Part shown: positions 18,399 to 26,990 of the stretch, one piece after another
Layout: each line of letters begins with the position of its first letter
Position numbering within the stretch: the stretch's first letter is position 1
Assembly (NCBI GenBank): GCA_000153745.1
Contig: DS022282.1
Location: 1,510,066 to 1,574,065, forward strand
Direction of reading: 5' to 3'
DNA: 64,000 bases
DNA from: Rhodobacterales bacterium HTCC2255
GTDB taxonomy: Bacteria; Pseudomonadota; Alphaproteobacteria; Rhodobacterales; Rhodobacteraceae
Program-made: the position numbers and the translations under genes
The notes under the pieces: generated by a model
Seen by the model: the letters and a program-made list of their open reading frames with translations, nothing else
Told to the model about the DNA's origin: nothing
The model's database searches: none

Positions 18399-19907
18399 CT
18401 ATTCACCCCGAGGGAATCTATTATCATTTTCTACTTCATTTAAATCCATATGATTTCTCATATAACGTTCAGACGCATCTTGTAAGGGCTGATAGTCCCA
18501 AGGGAAATAATTACCATTACGTAATGCCTCATAAACTATCCACCGCTTAGCTTGGCTTTCCCGAACATCAGTATCAAATTTATTTAAATTCCAGCGCTTT
18601 TCTGACTTAACTCGAAGTTGATTTAATGTTCCCTGATGTTTGTGAGTATTGACGAGATTAATTAATTCATTTGGATCTTCATCTAGATTGAAAAGTTGAT
18701 CTTCATCTAGCAAGCATCTGTTATATTTCCATGGTCCGTATCTCAGGGATACCATAGGGGAATAAGAGGCCTCGGCAGCATATTCCATAGCTACTGGACT
18801 TGTACGCTCTCCACCTTGCCCTAAATGGACTAGACTTTCACCTTCACACCATGGTGCTATTTCTTCAATAGATACATCAGCTAAATCACAAAGTGTTGGT
18901 GCGAGATCAATATTTGAAACTGGATAAGTGACTAGTCCTGGTTTCATTTTTGGCGAACAAACCATTAAAGGTACTCTTGCTGAACCTTCATAAAAAGACA
19001 TTTTAAACCAAAGTCCTCTCTCACCCAGCATATCCCCATGATCAGATAAAAATAGAATTGTTGCTTCTTGTTTTGTAGTCTCCAAAGCTTCTAAAATCTC
19101 GCCAATTTTATCATCAAGATAACTGATATTTGCGAAATAGGCACGCCTTGAGCGCTTTATATCATCATCAGTAATATCAAAATCCCGCCAATTATTAGCA
19201 TCAAAGATACGTTTTGAATGGGTGTCATGTTTTTCGTATTCAAATGCAGAAACAGTGGGCATTAAATGTGCACAATCTTCGTACAAATCCCAATATTTTT
19301 TTCTTGCTACATATGGATCATGTGGATGCGTAAAACTAACAGTTAAAGACCATGGCCGGTTATCTTTACCCTTAGAAAGATCATAAATTTTTCGTTTTGC
19401 ATTGTATGCCACTTCATCATCATATTCCATCTGATTAGAAATCTCAGCAATTCCTGAGCCCGTTACTGAACCCATATTATGATACCACCAATCTATTCTT
19501 TCACCTGGTTTGCGATAATCTGGTGTCCAACCAAAGTCAGCGGGATAAATATCTGTTGTTAAGCGTTCTTCAAAACCATGCATTTGATCAGGTCCAACAA
19601 AATGCATTTTTCCAGATAGACATGTTTGATACCCAGCGCGTCGCAAATGGTGGGCATAAGTGGGTATGTCTGATGAAAATTCAGCGGCATTGTCATACAC
19701 TCTTGATTTTGATGGCAACAAGCCTGACATGAATGATGCCCTGCCGGGTGCACACAAAGGAGAAGCAGTATAACAATTTTTAAATCTAGTAGATTTTCCA
19801 GCTAATTTTTTTAAATTTGGAGCGTGAAGCCAATCTGCTGGTCCATCTGGAAAAAATGTTCCATTTAATTGGTCTACCATGAAAATTAATAAATTTGGTT
19901 TTGTCAT
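18399..19907 (-). CDS. betC: Choline-sulfatase
   Basis: BetC hydrolyses choline-O-sulfate to choline and sulfate. The type I sulfatase signature CAPGRASFMSG is at residues 52-62; Cys52 is the residue that becomes formylglycine. The metal-binding N-terminus (NLLIFMVDQLNGTFFPDGP) and a C-terminal region typical of choline-sulfatases (EALRNGNYFPWDYQP) are present. I start it at 19907 (MTKPNLLIF, the family N-terminus, 502 residues); an in-frame ATG at 19934 adds nine residues without a ribosome site. It heads betC-betB-betA. Neither a betI repressor nor a choline transporter is adjacent. Confidence 0.93.
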   Translation of the reverse strand: MTKPNLLIFMVDQLNGTFFPDGPADWLHAPNLKKLAGKSTRFKNCYTASPLCAPGRASFMSGLLPSKSRVYDNAAEFSSDIPTYAHHLRRAGYQTCLSGKMHFVGPDQMHGFEERLTTDIYPADFGWTPDYRKPGERIDWWYHNMGSVTGSGIAEISNQMEYDDEVAYNAKRKIYDLSKGKDNRPWSLTVSFTHPHDPYVARKKYWDLYEDCAHLMPTVSAFEYEKHDTHSKRIFDANNWRDFDITDDDIKRSRRAYFANISYLDDKIGEILEALETTKQEATILFLSDHGDMLGERGLWFKMSFYEGSARVPLMVCSPKMKPGLVTYPVSNIDLAPTLCDLADVSIEEIAPWCEGESLVHLGQGGERTSPVAMEYAAEASYSPMVSLRYGPWKYNRCLLDEDQLFNLDEDPNELINLVNTHKHQGTLNQLRVKSEKRWNLNKFDTDVRESQAKRWIVYEALRNGNYFPWDYQPLQDASERYMRNHMDLNEVENDNRFPRGE

Positions 19908-20020
19908 TAGGGTGCCTATTAAAAAACAATTCATTTCAAAATTACTGATATAAAAGTAATATTTGTAACAATAATATTTTAATGCTTAAAAGCGACAAAA
20001 TATTTAAATTATTTATTTTT

Positions 20021-20062
20021 GTGGAAAAACACCACTTTTACACAAACTTTAGAAAAGTGGTG
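20021..20062 (-). terminator. Rho-independent terminator overlapping the tRNA-Lys 3' end
   Basis: Read on the minus strand, CACCACTTTT is followed by a 13-nt loop, then AAAAGTGGTG and a TTTTT run (plus-strand 20053-20062, 20030-20039 and 20025-20029). The first five bases of the stem, CACCA, are the discriminator-side end and CCA tail of the tRNA. The terminator stem thus competes with the mature 3' end. Confidence 0.75.
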
Positions 20063-20133
20063 AGCCGGTCGGGGCTCGAACCCGAGACCTACTGATTAAA
20101 AGTCAGTTGCTCTACCAACTGAGCTACCGGCCC
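20058..20133 (-). tRNA. tRNA-Lys (anticodon UUU)
   Basis: Read on the minus strand this is a 76-nt cloverleaf. The acceptor stem GGGCCGG pairs with CCGGCTC, with one G-U pair. The D arm holds AGCTCAGTTGGTAGAGC, the anticodon arm ACTGACTTTTAATCAGT has a CTTTTAA loop (anticodon TTT), and the T arm is CGGGTTCGAGCCCCG. CCA is encoded. It stands alone between betC and dapF and ends in its own terminator. Confidence 0.97.
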
Positions 20134-20236
20134 ACTAGGGCGCGTATTATGATGATGACAGGGGAGGGTCAAGTCTTATTGTTATAAAATTAATACCTAT
20201 CTGGAATGATTGTTTTGATTGGGCTATATCATCATC

Positions 20237-21079
20237 ATGACAAATCTTGATATATACCCAAATGGTGTCCCGTTTTTAAAAATGCATGGATTAGGAAATG
20301 ATTTTGTAATCATCGATGCAAGAGAATCAGAATCACCTGTGAATGCTCAGATTGCAAAAGTAATTGGTGATAGGCATTTCGGCGTTGGTTATGATCAATT
20401 AGTAGTAATAACTAAATCCAAAAAAGCTGACGTTGAGGTGGTATTTTGGAATTCTGATGGTTCATTATCAGATGCATGCGGGAATGCTAGCAGGTGTGTT
20501 GCTAAATTAATAATGGATGAAAATAATATAGAAGAAATTACGCTAAAAACAGGAAGTGGGGTTTTGGTTGCTCAAAAAGGCCAAAACGATTTAATAAGTG
20601 TAAATATGGGACATCCACAGCTAGATTGGGATGTAATACCATTAAAAGAAAAAGTAGATTTAATTGAATTGCCAATTGAAGGCAGTCCAGGTGCGGTTGG
20701 TATTGGGAATCCACACTGTGTATTTGTAGTTGATGATGTAAATTCAGTTGACCTTATAAGCTGGGGATCAAAAATAGAAACTCATGAGTTATTTCCAAAG
20801 AAAACAAATGTTGAATTTATTCAAATCATAGATCAAAAAAACATTAGACAGCGCACTTTTGAGCGTGGTGCTGGAGAAACTCTGGCTTGTGGTTCAGGAG
20901 CTTGCGCAGTTGCAGTTGTTGCTCACCTTAAAGGATTAACTGAACGAAATGTAAGCGTTCATCTAGATGGAGGTGAATTGAATATAAACTGGGCAAAAGA
21001 TGGAATATGGATGACTGGACCGACTACATTAGTTTTTAAAGGTGTTCTGAGCCCTGATTTTTTGGAAAGTGCAAAATGA
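20237..21079 (+). CDS. dapF: Diaminopimelate epimerase
   Basis: DapF converts LL- to meso-diaminopimelate for lysine and peptidoglycan synthesis using two cysteines. The 280-residue protein has KMHGLGNDFVIID at the N-terminus, the signature NSDGSLSDACGNASR with catalytic Cys81, and the second cysteine in AGETLACGSGACA. The TTG at 20219 is possible, but the ATG at 20237 leaves a normal N-terminus. The next gene, mtaB, starts inside its stop codon (ATGA), and a GST-like gene follows in the same way, making a three-gene coupled operon. Confidence 0.95.
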   Translation: MTNLDIYPNGVPFLKMHGLGNDFVIIDARESESPVNAQIAKVIGDRHFGVGYDQLVVITKSKKADVEVVFWNSDGSLSDACGNASRCVAKLIMDENNIEEITLKTGSGVLVAQKGQNDLISVNMGHPQLDWDVIPLKEKVDLIELPIEGSPGAVGIGNPHCVFVVDDVNSVDLISWGSKIETHELFPKKTNVEFIQIIDQKNIRQRTFERGAGETLACGSGACAVAVVAHLKGLTERNVSVHLDGGELNINWAKDGIWMTGPTTLVFKGVLSPDFLESAK

Positions 21080-22338
21080 CCTCTCCAAAATTTATGACAC
21101 AAGGTTGTCGATTAAATGCTTATGAGACAGAGGCAATGAAAGAATTAGCTGATGCTGCTGGTTTGAAGAATATAGTAGTTGTAAATACATGCGCAGTTAC
21201 TGCGGAAGCAGTTAGGAAATCCAAACAAGAAATAAGAAAACTTAGAAGAGATAATCCAAATTCTCAAATGATTGTCACAGGATGTGCAGCTCAAATCGAA
21301 CCGAAAACATTTTCAGAAATGTCGGAAGTAGATTTAGTAATTGGTAACACAGAAAAAATGGACTCTAATACTTGGAATGAAATTTCAAACAAACCAGACT
21401 TTGTTGGAAAAACAGAAAAAGTAATGGTTGATGACATTATGTCAGTTAAAAATACAGCTGGACATTTAATTGATGGATTTGGCACTCGAAGCCGAGCGTA
21501 TGTTCAAGTTCAGAACGGATGTGATCACAGATGTACTTTTTGTATTATTCCTTATGGGCGAGGAAATTCAAGATCAGTACCTGCTGGGGTTGTTGTAGAT
21601 CAAATTAAACGATTAGTTGATACTGGGTATAACGAAGTCGTCCTTACAGGTGTTGATATTACAAGTTGGGGTGCTGATTTACCTATGGTTCCAAAATTAG
21701 GAGATCTAGTTCAAAGAATTTTAAAACTCGTACCAGATTTGCCAAGATTACGAATTAGTTCCATTGATAGCATTGAAGCGGATCCTGCATTGATTGATGC
21801 TATTTCATCTGAAATGAGATTAATGCCACATTTACATCTTTCGCTTCAGGCTGGGGATGACATGATCTTGAAGCGAATGAAAAGAAGACATTTACGTGAT
21901 GATGCTATCGAATTTTGTTCAAAAATGAGAAGTGTGAGGCCTAACATAGTTTATGGAGCAGATATTATTGCTGGATTTCCTACTGAAACAGAAGAAATGT
22001 TTGAGAATAGCTTAAACTTAATAAAGGAATGCGGTCTAACTTGGTTGCATGTTTTTCCTTTCTCCCCCCGTGAGGGCACACCTGCTGCTAGAATGCCACA
22101 GATGGATAGGTCAATTATAAAAGAACGGGCTGCCCGTTTACGTTTGTGTGGTGAACTGGCCGTAAAAGATCATTTAGCTGCACAAATAGGCTTAGAGCAT
22201 AATGTATTAATTGAAAATGAACGAATGGGTAGAACTGAAGGCTTTACAGAAGTATTATTTAATAAAGATCAAATAAAAGGATCTATTGTAAATGCAAAGA
22301 TTGTTGATAAATCATTGAAACAATTAATAGCACAATGA
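21076..22338 (+). CDS. mtaB: tRNA t6A37 methylthiotransferase
   Basis: MtaB is a radical-SAM enzyme that adds a methylthio group to N6-threonylcarbamoyladenosine at position 37 of ANN-decoding tRNAs. The UPF0004 domain carries the auxiliary-cluster cysteines C11, C39 and C70. The radical-SAM cluster CDHRCTFC is at 149-156. The 420-residue size and the TQGCRLNAYETEAM start fit MtaB rather than MiaB or RimO. A C-terminal TRAM-like part is short. Coupled to dapF upstream and a GST-like gene downstream by 4-nt overlaps; the dapF-mtaB pairing recurs in alphaproteobacteria. Confidence 0.92.
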   Translation: MTSPKFMTQGCRLNAYETEAMKELADAAGLKNIVVVNTCAVTAEAVRKSKQEIRKLRRDNPNSQMIVTGCAAQIEPKTFSEMSEVDLVIGNTEKMDSNTWNEISNKPDFVGKTEKVMVDDIMSVKNTAGHLIDGFGTRSRAYVQVQNGCDHRCTFCIIPYGRGNSRSVPAGVVVDQIKRLVDTGYNEVVLTGVDITSWGADLPMVPKLGDLVQRILKLVPDLPRLRISSIDSIEADPALIDAISSEMRLMPHLHLSLQAGDDMILKRMKRRHLRDDAIEFCSKMRSVRPNIVYGADIIAGFPTETEEMFENSLNLIKECGLTWLHVFPFSPREGTPAARMPQMDRSIIKERAARLRLCGELAVKDHLAAQIGLEHNVLIENERMGRTEGFTEVLFNKDQIKGSIVNAKIVDKSLKQLIAQ

Positions 22339-22949
22339 AAATATCAACTTTATATTCTTTTCGCCGTTGTCCTTATGCAATGCGGGGCAGATTGGCTATT
22401 TCCACATCTGGTATTAAAGTAGAGTTACGAGAAGTTGTTCTGCGGGACAAGCCTACAGAAATGTTGGAGGTGTCTCCTAAAGGTACGGTTCCTGTATTAG
22501 TTCTTCATAATGGTGAAGTAATAGAGGAAAGCTTGGATATAATGATTTGGGCTTTTAAAAATAATTTACCAAAACCAGAAGAATACGAATTAGTTAAGTT
22601 TTGTGATGAAAATTTTAAACCTTGGTTAGATAGATATAAATATCCAAGCAAATATAATGATTGCACTCAGGAACTTGTTTTGGAAAATGCTTTGTATTTT
22701 TTTGAGTTATTAGAAAAAAAACTAGAAAAAAATATTTTTTTGTTTGGTAATAGCCGTGGTTTTTCTGATATCGGGATTGCACCATTTATAAGACAATTTG
22801 CCCATGTGGATATTGATAGGTTTTTAAATTTAAAATATCCAAAATTAATTGAATGGTATGAAGAATTTGTTGACTGGCAAGGTTTTAAATCAAGCATGAA
22901 AAAATACCCTAAATGGGTTGATGATCAGCCTGTAGTTTTTTTCCCTTAA
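22335..22949 (+). CDS. Glutathione S-transferase-like protein
   Basis: A 204-residue protein with an N-terminal thioredoxin fold (SFRRCPYAMRGRLAI, with a CPYA active-site-like motif at 12-15; SPKGTVPVLVLHNGEVIEESLDI is the cis-Pro and glutathione-binding region) and an all-alpha C-terminal domain. The CPxA cysteine suggests thiol-transferase or disulfide chemistry rather than classical conjugation. Substrate is unknown. It starts in the mtaB stop codon and ends the dapF-mtaB operon. It converges with trmL. Confidence 0.82.
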   Translation: MKISTLYSFRRCPYAMRGRLAISTSGIKVELREVVLRDKPTEMLEVSPKGTVPVLVLHNGEVIEESLDIMIWAFKNNLPKPEEYELVKFCDENFKPWLDRYKYPSKYNDCTQELVLENALYFFELLEKKLEKNIFLFGNSRGFSDIGIAPFIRQFAHVDIDRFLNLKYPKLIEWYEEFVDWQGFKSSMKKYPKWVDDQPVVFFP

Positions 22950-22967
22950 TTTTTATGATCTATTTAT

Positions 22968-23411
22968 TTATTCTCTAACTTGTTTCAGGGCCTCCGATAA
23001 AGCCATTCCCGCAGTCATAGCAACGTTAAGTGACCGTGCTTTGCCATACATGGGTAATTTGATGTGTGAGTCACAAGCATTATGGACTTCATTTGGAACT
23101 CCTGCACTTTCACGACCCATAACTAAGGTATCGGTACTTTTAAATTTAAAATCCCACAAAATTGCATCAGCTTTTGTTGTTAAGAGAATTAGCCTACCTG
23201 GCTCACGGTTAGCTTGAAACGTTTCCCATGAATCATGTCGCACCATGTCAGTGATATCTGCATAATCCATTGCGCTTCTACGTAAGGATTTTAGTGATAA
23301 CGGAAATCCACATGGTTCAATGATGTCTAAAGAGACACCAAAACATGCACAAAGTCGAATCATGGAGCCTAAATTAGGTGCAATATCGGGTTGATAACTA
23401 GCTAATCGCAT
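22968..23411 (-). CDS. trmL: tRNA (cytidine/uridine-34 2'-O)-methyltransferase
   Basis: A SPOUT-family methyltransferase that methylates the wobble ribose of tRNA-Leu isoacceptors. The 147-residue protein has the knot motifs N-terminal PDIAPNLGSMIRLCACFG, the middle LVMGRESAGVP and the C-terminal LPMYGKARSLNVAMTAGMALSEAL. Length and motifs match TrmL rather than the larger TrmH. It is divergent from petA with 128 bp between starts and convergent with the GST-like gene. Confidence 0.92.
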   Translation of the reverse strand: MRLASYQPDIAPNLGSMIRLCACFGVSLDIIEPCGFPLSLKSLRRSAMDYADITDMVRHDSWETFQANREPGRLILLTTKADAILWDFKFKSTDTLVMGRESAGVPNEVHNACDSHIKLPMYGKARSLNVAMTAGMALSEALKQVRE

Positions 23412-23539
23412 TTTTTTACCTTTGTTTTGCTGGTGCGTCCAAAAGGCCGCTAGACGAATGTAACATGTGCGTGTAAACCGCGTTCAGACAGTCAGATTCC
23501 GTCTGATTTTAAGTGTTTATTAAGCCCAGTAAGTAGGGC

Positions 23540-24127
23540 ATGGCAAGGGAGACGCTAATCGTGTCCGAAGATAAAGGAAACCGCCGCGACTTTTTGTACG
23601 TGGCAACTGCAGGCACTGGAGCAGTTATTGGTGGGGCGGCTGTATGGCCAATGATCAATCAAATGAATCCAAGTGCTGATGTTCAAGCTCTATCATCTAT
23701 TGAAGTTGATGTATCTGATGTAGAACCTGGAACCCAAATCACAGTTAAGTGGCTTGGAAAACCAGTATTTATTAGACGTAGAACATCTGACGAAATAAAA
23801 GCAGCACGAGCTGTTCCATTAGCAGATTTACCTGATGTGGATGCACGCAATGCAAATGCTTCTCCAGTTGTTGGAGAAACAGAAACTTATGCAGAAGATT
23901 CTAATAGGTCATTAGATGAAACTGGTGAGTGGTTAGTTATGATGGGTGTCTGTACTCATCTAGGCTGCGTACCTTTGGGAGATGCTGGTGACTTTGGTGG
24001 CTGGTTCTGTCCATGTCATGGTTCACATTATGATACAGCTGGGCGAATTCGCAAAGGTCCTGCACCAGAAAACTTACCAGTGCCTGTAGCTACGTTTATA
24101 GACGCAAATACGATTAAATTGGGTTAG
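23540..24127 (+). CDS. petA: Ubiquinol-cytochrome c reductase Rieske iron-sulfur subunit
   Basis: This subunit carries the 2Fe-2S cluster of the bc1 complex. The 195-residue protein has a twin-arginine-type anchor ([12 protein letters not shown] at 14-25, then a hydrophobic helix) and the Rieske motifs CTHLGC (C138, H140, C143) and CPCHGSH (C157, C159, H160). The ATG at 23540 lacks a strong ribosome site; a GTG at 23561 is an alternative start. A small hairpin, TCAGA-TTCCG-TCTGA followed by TTTT (23492-23510), lies in the leader. First gene of petABC, 10 bp from petB. Confidence 0.95.
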   Translation: MARETLIVSEDKGNRRDFLYVATAGTGAVIGGAAVWPMINQMNPSADVQALSSIEVDVSDVEPGTQITVKWLGKPVFIRRRTSDEIKAARAVPLADLPDVDARNANASPVVGETETYAEDSNRSLDETGEWLVMMGVCTHLGCVPLGDAGDFGGWFCPCHGSHYDTAGRIRKGPAPENLPVPVATFIDANTIKLG

Positions 24128-24137
24128 GAGAAAGATC

Positions 24138-25427
24138 ATGGCTGGAATTCCACACGATCATTACAAGCCAAAAACTGGCATGCAAAAATGGTTTCACGAG
24201 CGCTTACCTATAGCTTCTCTCATATATGACACATTAACAATTCCTACACCAAAGAATTTAAATTGGATGTGGATTTGGGGTATTGTTTTAACATTTTGTT
24301 TAGCACTTCAAATTATTACTGGAATTATTCTAGTTATGCATTACACGCCTCATGTTGATTTAGCGTTTGATTCAGTTGAACACATCATGCGTGACGTTAA
24401 TGGTGGATGGGCTTTTCGTTATTTACATGCAAATGGAGCATCTTTATTTTTTATTGCTGTTTATGCTCACATTTTTCGTGGATTGTTTTATGGTTCATAT
24501 AAAGCTCCCAGAGAAATAACTTGGATACTTGGTATGCTAATTTATTTAATGATGATGGCAACAGGGTTTTTAGGCTATGTTCTTCCATGGGGCCAAATGT
24601 CATTTTGGGGTGCTACAGTTATAACCGGCCTGTTCGGTGCAATTCCTGGTGTTGGAGGTATTCTTCAAGAATGGTTGCTAGGTGGACCTGCTGTAGACAA
24701 TGCTACTTTGAACCGATTCTTCTCGCTTCACTACTTGCTACCTTTTGTAATAGTTGGACTAGTGGCTCTTCATATTTGGGCTTTTCATACCACGGGGAAT
24801 AATAACCCGACAGGTGTAGAGGTTCGACGTAAATCAAAGGCCGAAGCTCAGAAAGATACAGTACCTTTCTGGCCGTATTATGTAATTAAAGATTTATTTG
24901 CATTAGTAATGATATTAATTGTTTTCATGGCTATTGTAGGATTTATGCCAAATTATTTGGGTCACCCTGATAATTACATACCAGCAAATCCTTTGGCGAC
25001 ACCTGCACATATTGTTCCTGAATGGTACTATTTACCGTTCTACGCAATTTTACGTGCAATCACCTTTGATGTTTTATTTTTAGACGCAAAATTTTTGGGT
25101 GTTCTAGCAATGTTTGGTTCTATTGCGGTTATGGCCTTGGCGCCATGGACGGATACTTCACCAGTGAGATCTGGACGATATCGCCCAACATTTAAAATTG
25201 CATTTTGGGTTTTGGGATTTGATTTCATGTTACTTATGTGGTGTGGAGCTCAACCTGCAGAAGGCCTGGTGCCTCTAGTTTCATTAATTGGTGCTATTTA
25301 TTGGTTTGCATATTTCTTAATAATCTTACCAGTTCTGGGATGGACAGAAAAAACTTTACCTGTTCCTGAAACAATCGAAGCTGATTTTGATGCACACTAT
25401 CCACCAAAACCTAGTACAGTTAAGTAA
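24138..25427 (+). CDS. petB: Ubiquinol-cytochrome c reductase cytochrome b
   Basis: Cytochrome b holds hemes bL and bH and both quinone sites of the bc1 complex in the inner membrane. The 429-residue polytopic protein has the Qo-site PEWY motif ([17 protein letters not shown]), the heme-ligand histidines in [12 protein letters not shown] and [17 protein letters not shown], and [16 protein letters not shown]. The full-length, unsplit form is typical of proteobacteria. GGAGAAAGATC precedes the start. It sits between petA and petC in one operon. Confidence 0.97.
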   Translation: MAGIPHDHYKPKTGMQKWFHERLPIASLIYDTLTIPTPKNLNWMWIWGIVLTFCLALQIITGIILVMHYTPHVDLAFDSVEHIMRDVNGGWAFRYLHANGASLFFIAVYAHIFRGLFYGSYKAPREITWILGMLIYLMMMATGFLGYVLPWGQMSFWGATVITGLFGAIPGVGGILQEWLLGGPAVDNATLNRFFSLHYLLPFVIVGLVALHIWAFHTTGNNNPTGVEVRRKSKAEAQKDTVPFWPYYVIKDLFALVMILIVFMAIVGFMPNYLGHPDNYIPANPLATPAHIVPEWYYLPFYAILRAITFDVLFLDAKFLGVLAMFGSIAVMALAPWTDTSPVRSGRYRPTFKIAFWVLGFDFMLLMWCGAQPAEGLVPLVSLIGAIYWFAYFLIILPVLGWTEKTLPVPETIEADFDAHYPPKPSTVK

Positions 25428-25447
25428 TTGAAAGAGGATATAATATT

Positions 25448-26227
25448 ATGAAAAAACTACTTCTTTCAGCAATACTTGTTTTTGGATTAGTTACAAATGC
25501 AAATGCGGAATCTGGGAAAACTCATATTGAAGATTTTGATTTTTCATTCGAGGGCCCATTTGGTAAATTTGATCAATACCAATTACAGCGTGGTTTGCAA
25601 GTATACACAGAAGTTTGTTCTGCATGCCATGGGCTACGTCAGGTTGCATTCCGAACTCTAGGTGATGAAGGTGGACCACACTTAGATCCTGAAACTGTAA
25701 AGGCATACGCTGCTGAAAATTTTGAAGTCTATGATGCTGAAAAAGATGAAGATCGAGCAGCAATACCTTCTGATAAGTTCCCAGAATCAGGCCTTGAAAA
25801 CGCTCCTGATTTGTCACTTATGGCCAAAGCTCGTGCAGGATTTCATGGGCCAAATGGTCTAGGTATAAATCAAATTATTAAAGGCATGGGTGGACCTGAA
25901 TATATTGCTTCTGTCTTAACTGGTTATACTGGAAAAGAAAAAGAACAAGCTGGTACTACTTTTTATGAGAATACGGCATTCCCAGGCGGGTGGATAGCAA
26001 TGTCTCCACCACTGTCAGATGAATTGGTTGAGTTTGCAGATGGGCACAGTAATGACGTTCATCATATTGCAGAAGATGTTTCAGCTTTCTTAATGTGGAC
26101 TGCGGAACCTAAAATGATGGCAAGGCAACGTGTAGGATTAATTTCTGTTGGAATGCTTATCCTATTAGGTGTATTATTGTATTTCACCAATAAAAAACTC
26201 TGGCGTGATATAAAACGCAAAACTTAA
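25448..26227 (+). CDS. petC: Ubiquinol-cytochrome c reductase cytochrome c1
   Basis: Cytochrome c1 passes electrons from the Rieske centre to soluble cytochrome c. The 259-residue protein has a signal peptide (residues 1-20, ending NANA), the heme-binding CSACH at 57-61, the axial-Met region near EPKMMARQ and a C-terminal anchor helix with a basic tail ([10 protein letters not shown]). AGAGGAT lies before the ATG. It ends the petABC operon and is followed by a terminator. Confidence 0.96.
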   Translation: MKKLLLSAILVFGLVTNANAESGKTHIEDFDFSFEGPFGKFDQYQLQRGLQVYTEVCSACHGLRQVAFRTLGDEGGPHLDPETVKAYAAENFEVYDAEKDEDRAAIPSDKFPESGLENAPDLSLMAKARAGFHGPNGLGINQIIKGMGGPEYIASVLTGYTGKEKEQAGTTFYENTAFPGGWIAMSPPLSDELVEFADGHSNDVHHIAEDVSAFLMWTAEPKMMARQRVGLISVGMLILLGVLLYFTNKKLWRDIKRKT

Positions 26228-26245
26228 TATTAAAATAAATTATTA

Positions 26246-26277
26246 AGGGGTCCTGATTTATACAGGGCCCTTTTTTG
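26246..26277 (+). terminator. Terminator of petABC
   Basis: AGGGGTCCTG and CAGGGCCCTT form a stem with G-U pairs around a 6-7 nt loop, followed by six T, starting 19 bp after the petC stop. Confidence 0.8.
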
Positions 26278-26291
26278 TGTTTTATTAAACT

Positions 26292-26990
26292 TTAAGCACC
26301 TAAATATTTAATTAATTCAGGAGGTGGGTCTGAAAATAATTCAGAAGTATTTTCTGGAATATTTGCTATTCCACCTGACACTAAAATAGTTTCATCTGAA
26401 ATGTGTAATGCATCTTCAGGCTGGTGTGTGACCATTAGCAAAGTAGCATTCGTACTTTCTACTATTTCTTTAACTAAGCTCAGCATTTCTTTTTTCATTG
26501 CAGGACCTAATGCTGCAAAGGGCTCATCTAAGCATAATACAGGTTTTTTACGTAATAAGCATCTTGCCAATGCTACTCTTTGTTGTTCTCCACCGGAAAG
26601 CTCAAAAGGCATCTTGTTATCATAGTTTTTTAACCCGACACGAGATAAAGCTTTATTTACTATATCTAGCTCAGTCTCGGTGAGGTTTAGGGATGTATTG
26701 ATTCCTAAGCTAACATTCTTTTTAACAGAAAGGTGGGGGAATAAATTATGATCTTGAAATAATAAAGCTACAGGGCGTTCAGATGGTGAAGTTAATGTTA
26801 CATCATTCCCATTGATGAATACTTTGCCTTGATCAGGAGATTTAAACCCAGATATTGTTGATAGGAGTGTTGATTTTCCACCACCGGAAGGTCCTATTAT
26901 GGCAATCTTTTTGGCTGACTCAATTTTTAAATTTGCTGTTAGATTAAATGCGCCATGGCTTAATTTAATATTATCTAATGTTATGCTCAA
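26292..26990 (-). CDS. thiQ: Thiamine ABC transporter ATP-binding protein
   Basis: ThiQ energises thiamine or TPP import. The 232-residue ABC ATPase has Walker A GPSGGGKSTLL, the signature LSGGEQQRVALARCL and Walker B PVLCLDEPFAALG. I start it at the TTG at 26990 because GAGGAGG lies 5 nt upstream and the protein then begins MSITLDNIKLSHG, as in the family; the long frame to 27056 has no ribosome site. The start lies 20 nt inside the end of thiP, so the two are translationally coupled. It converges with petABC. Confidence 0.92.
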   Translation of the reverse strand: MSITLDNIKLSHGAFNLTANLKIESAKKIAIIGPSGGGKSTLLSTISGFKSPDQGKVFINGNDVTLTSPSERPVALLFQDHNLFPHLSVKKNVSLGINTSLNLTETELDIVNKALSRVGLKNYDNKMPFELSGGEQQRVALARCLLRKKPVLCLDEPFAALGPAMKKEMLSLVKEIVESTNATLLMVTHQPEDALHISDETILVSGGIANIPENTSELFSDPPPELIKYLGA

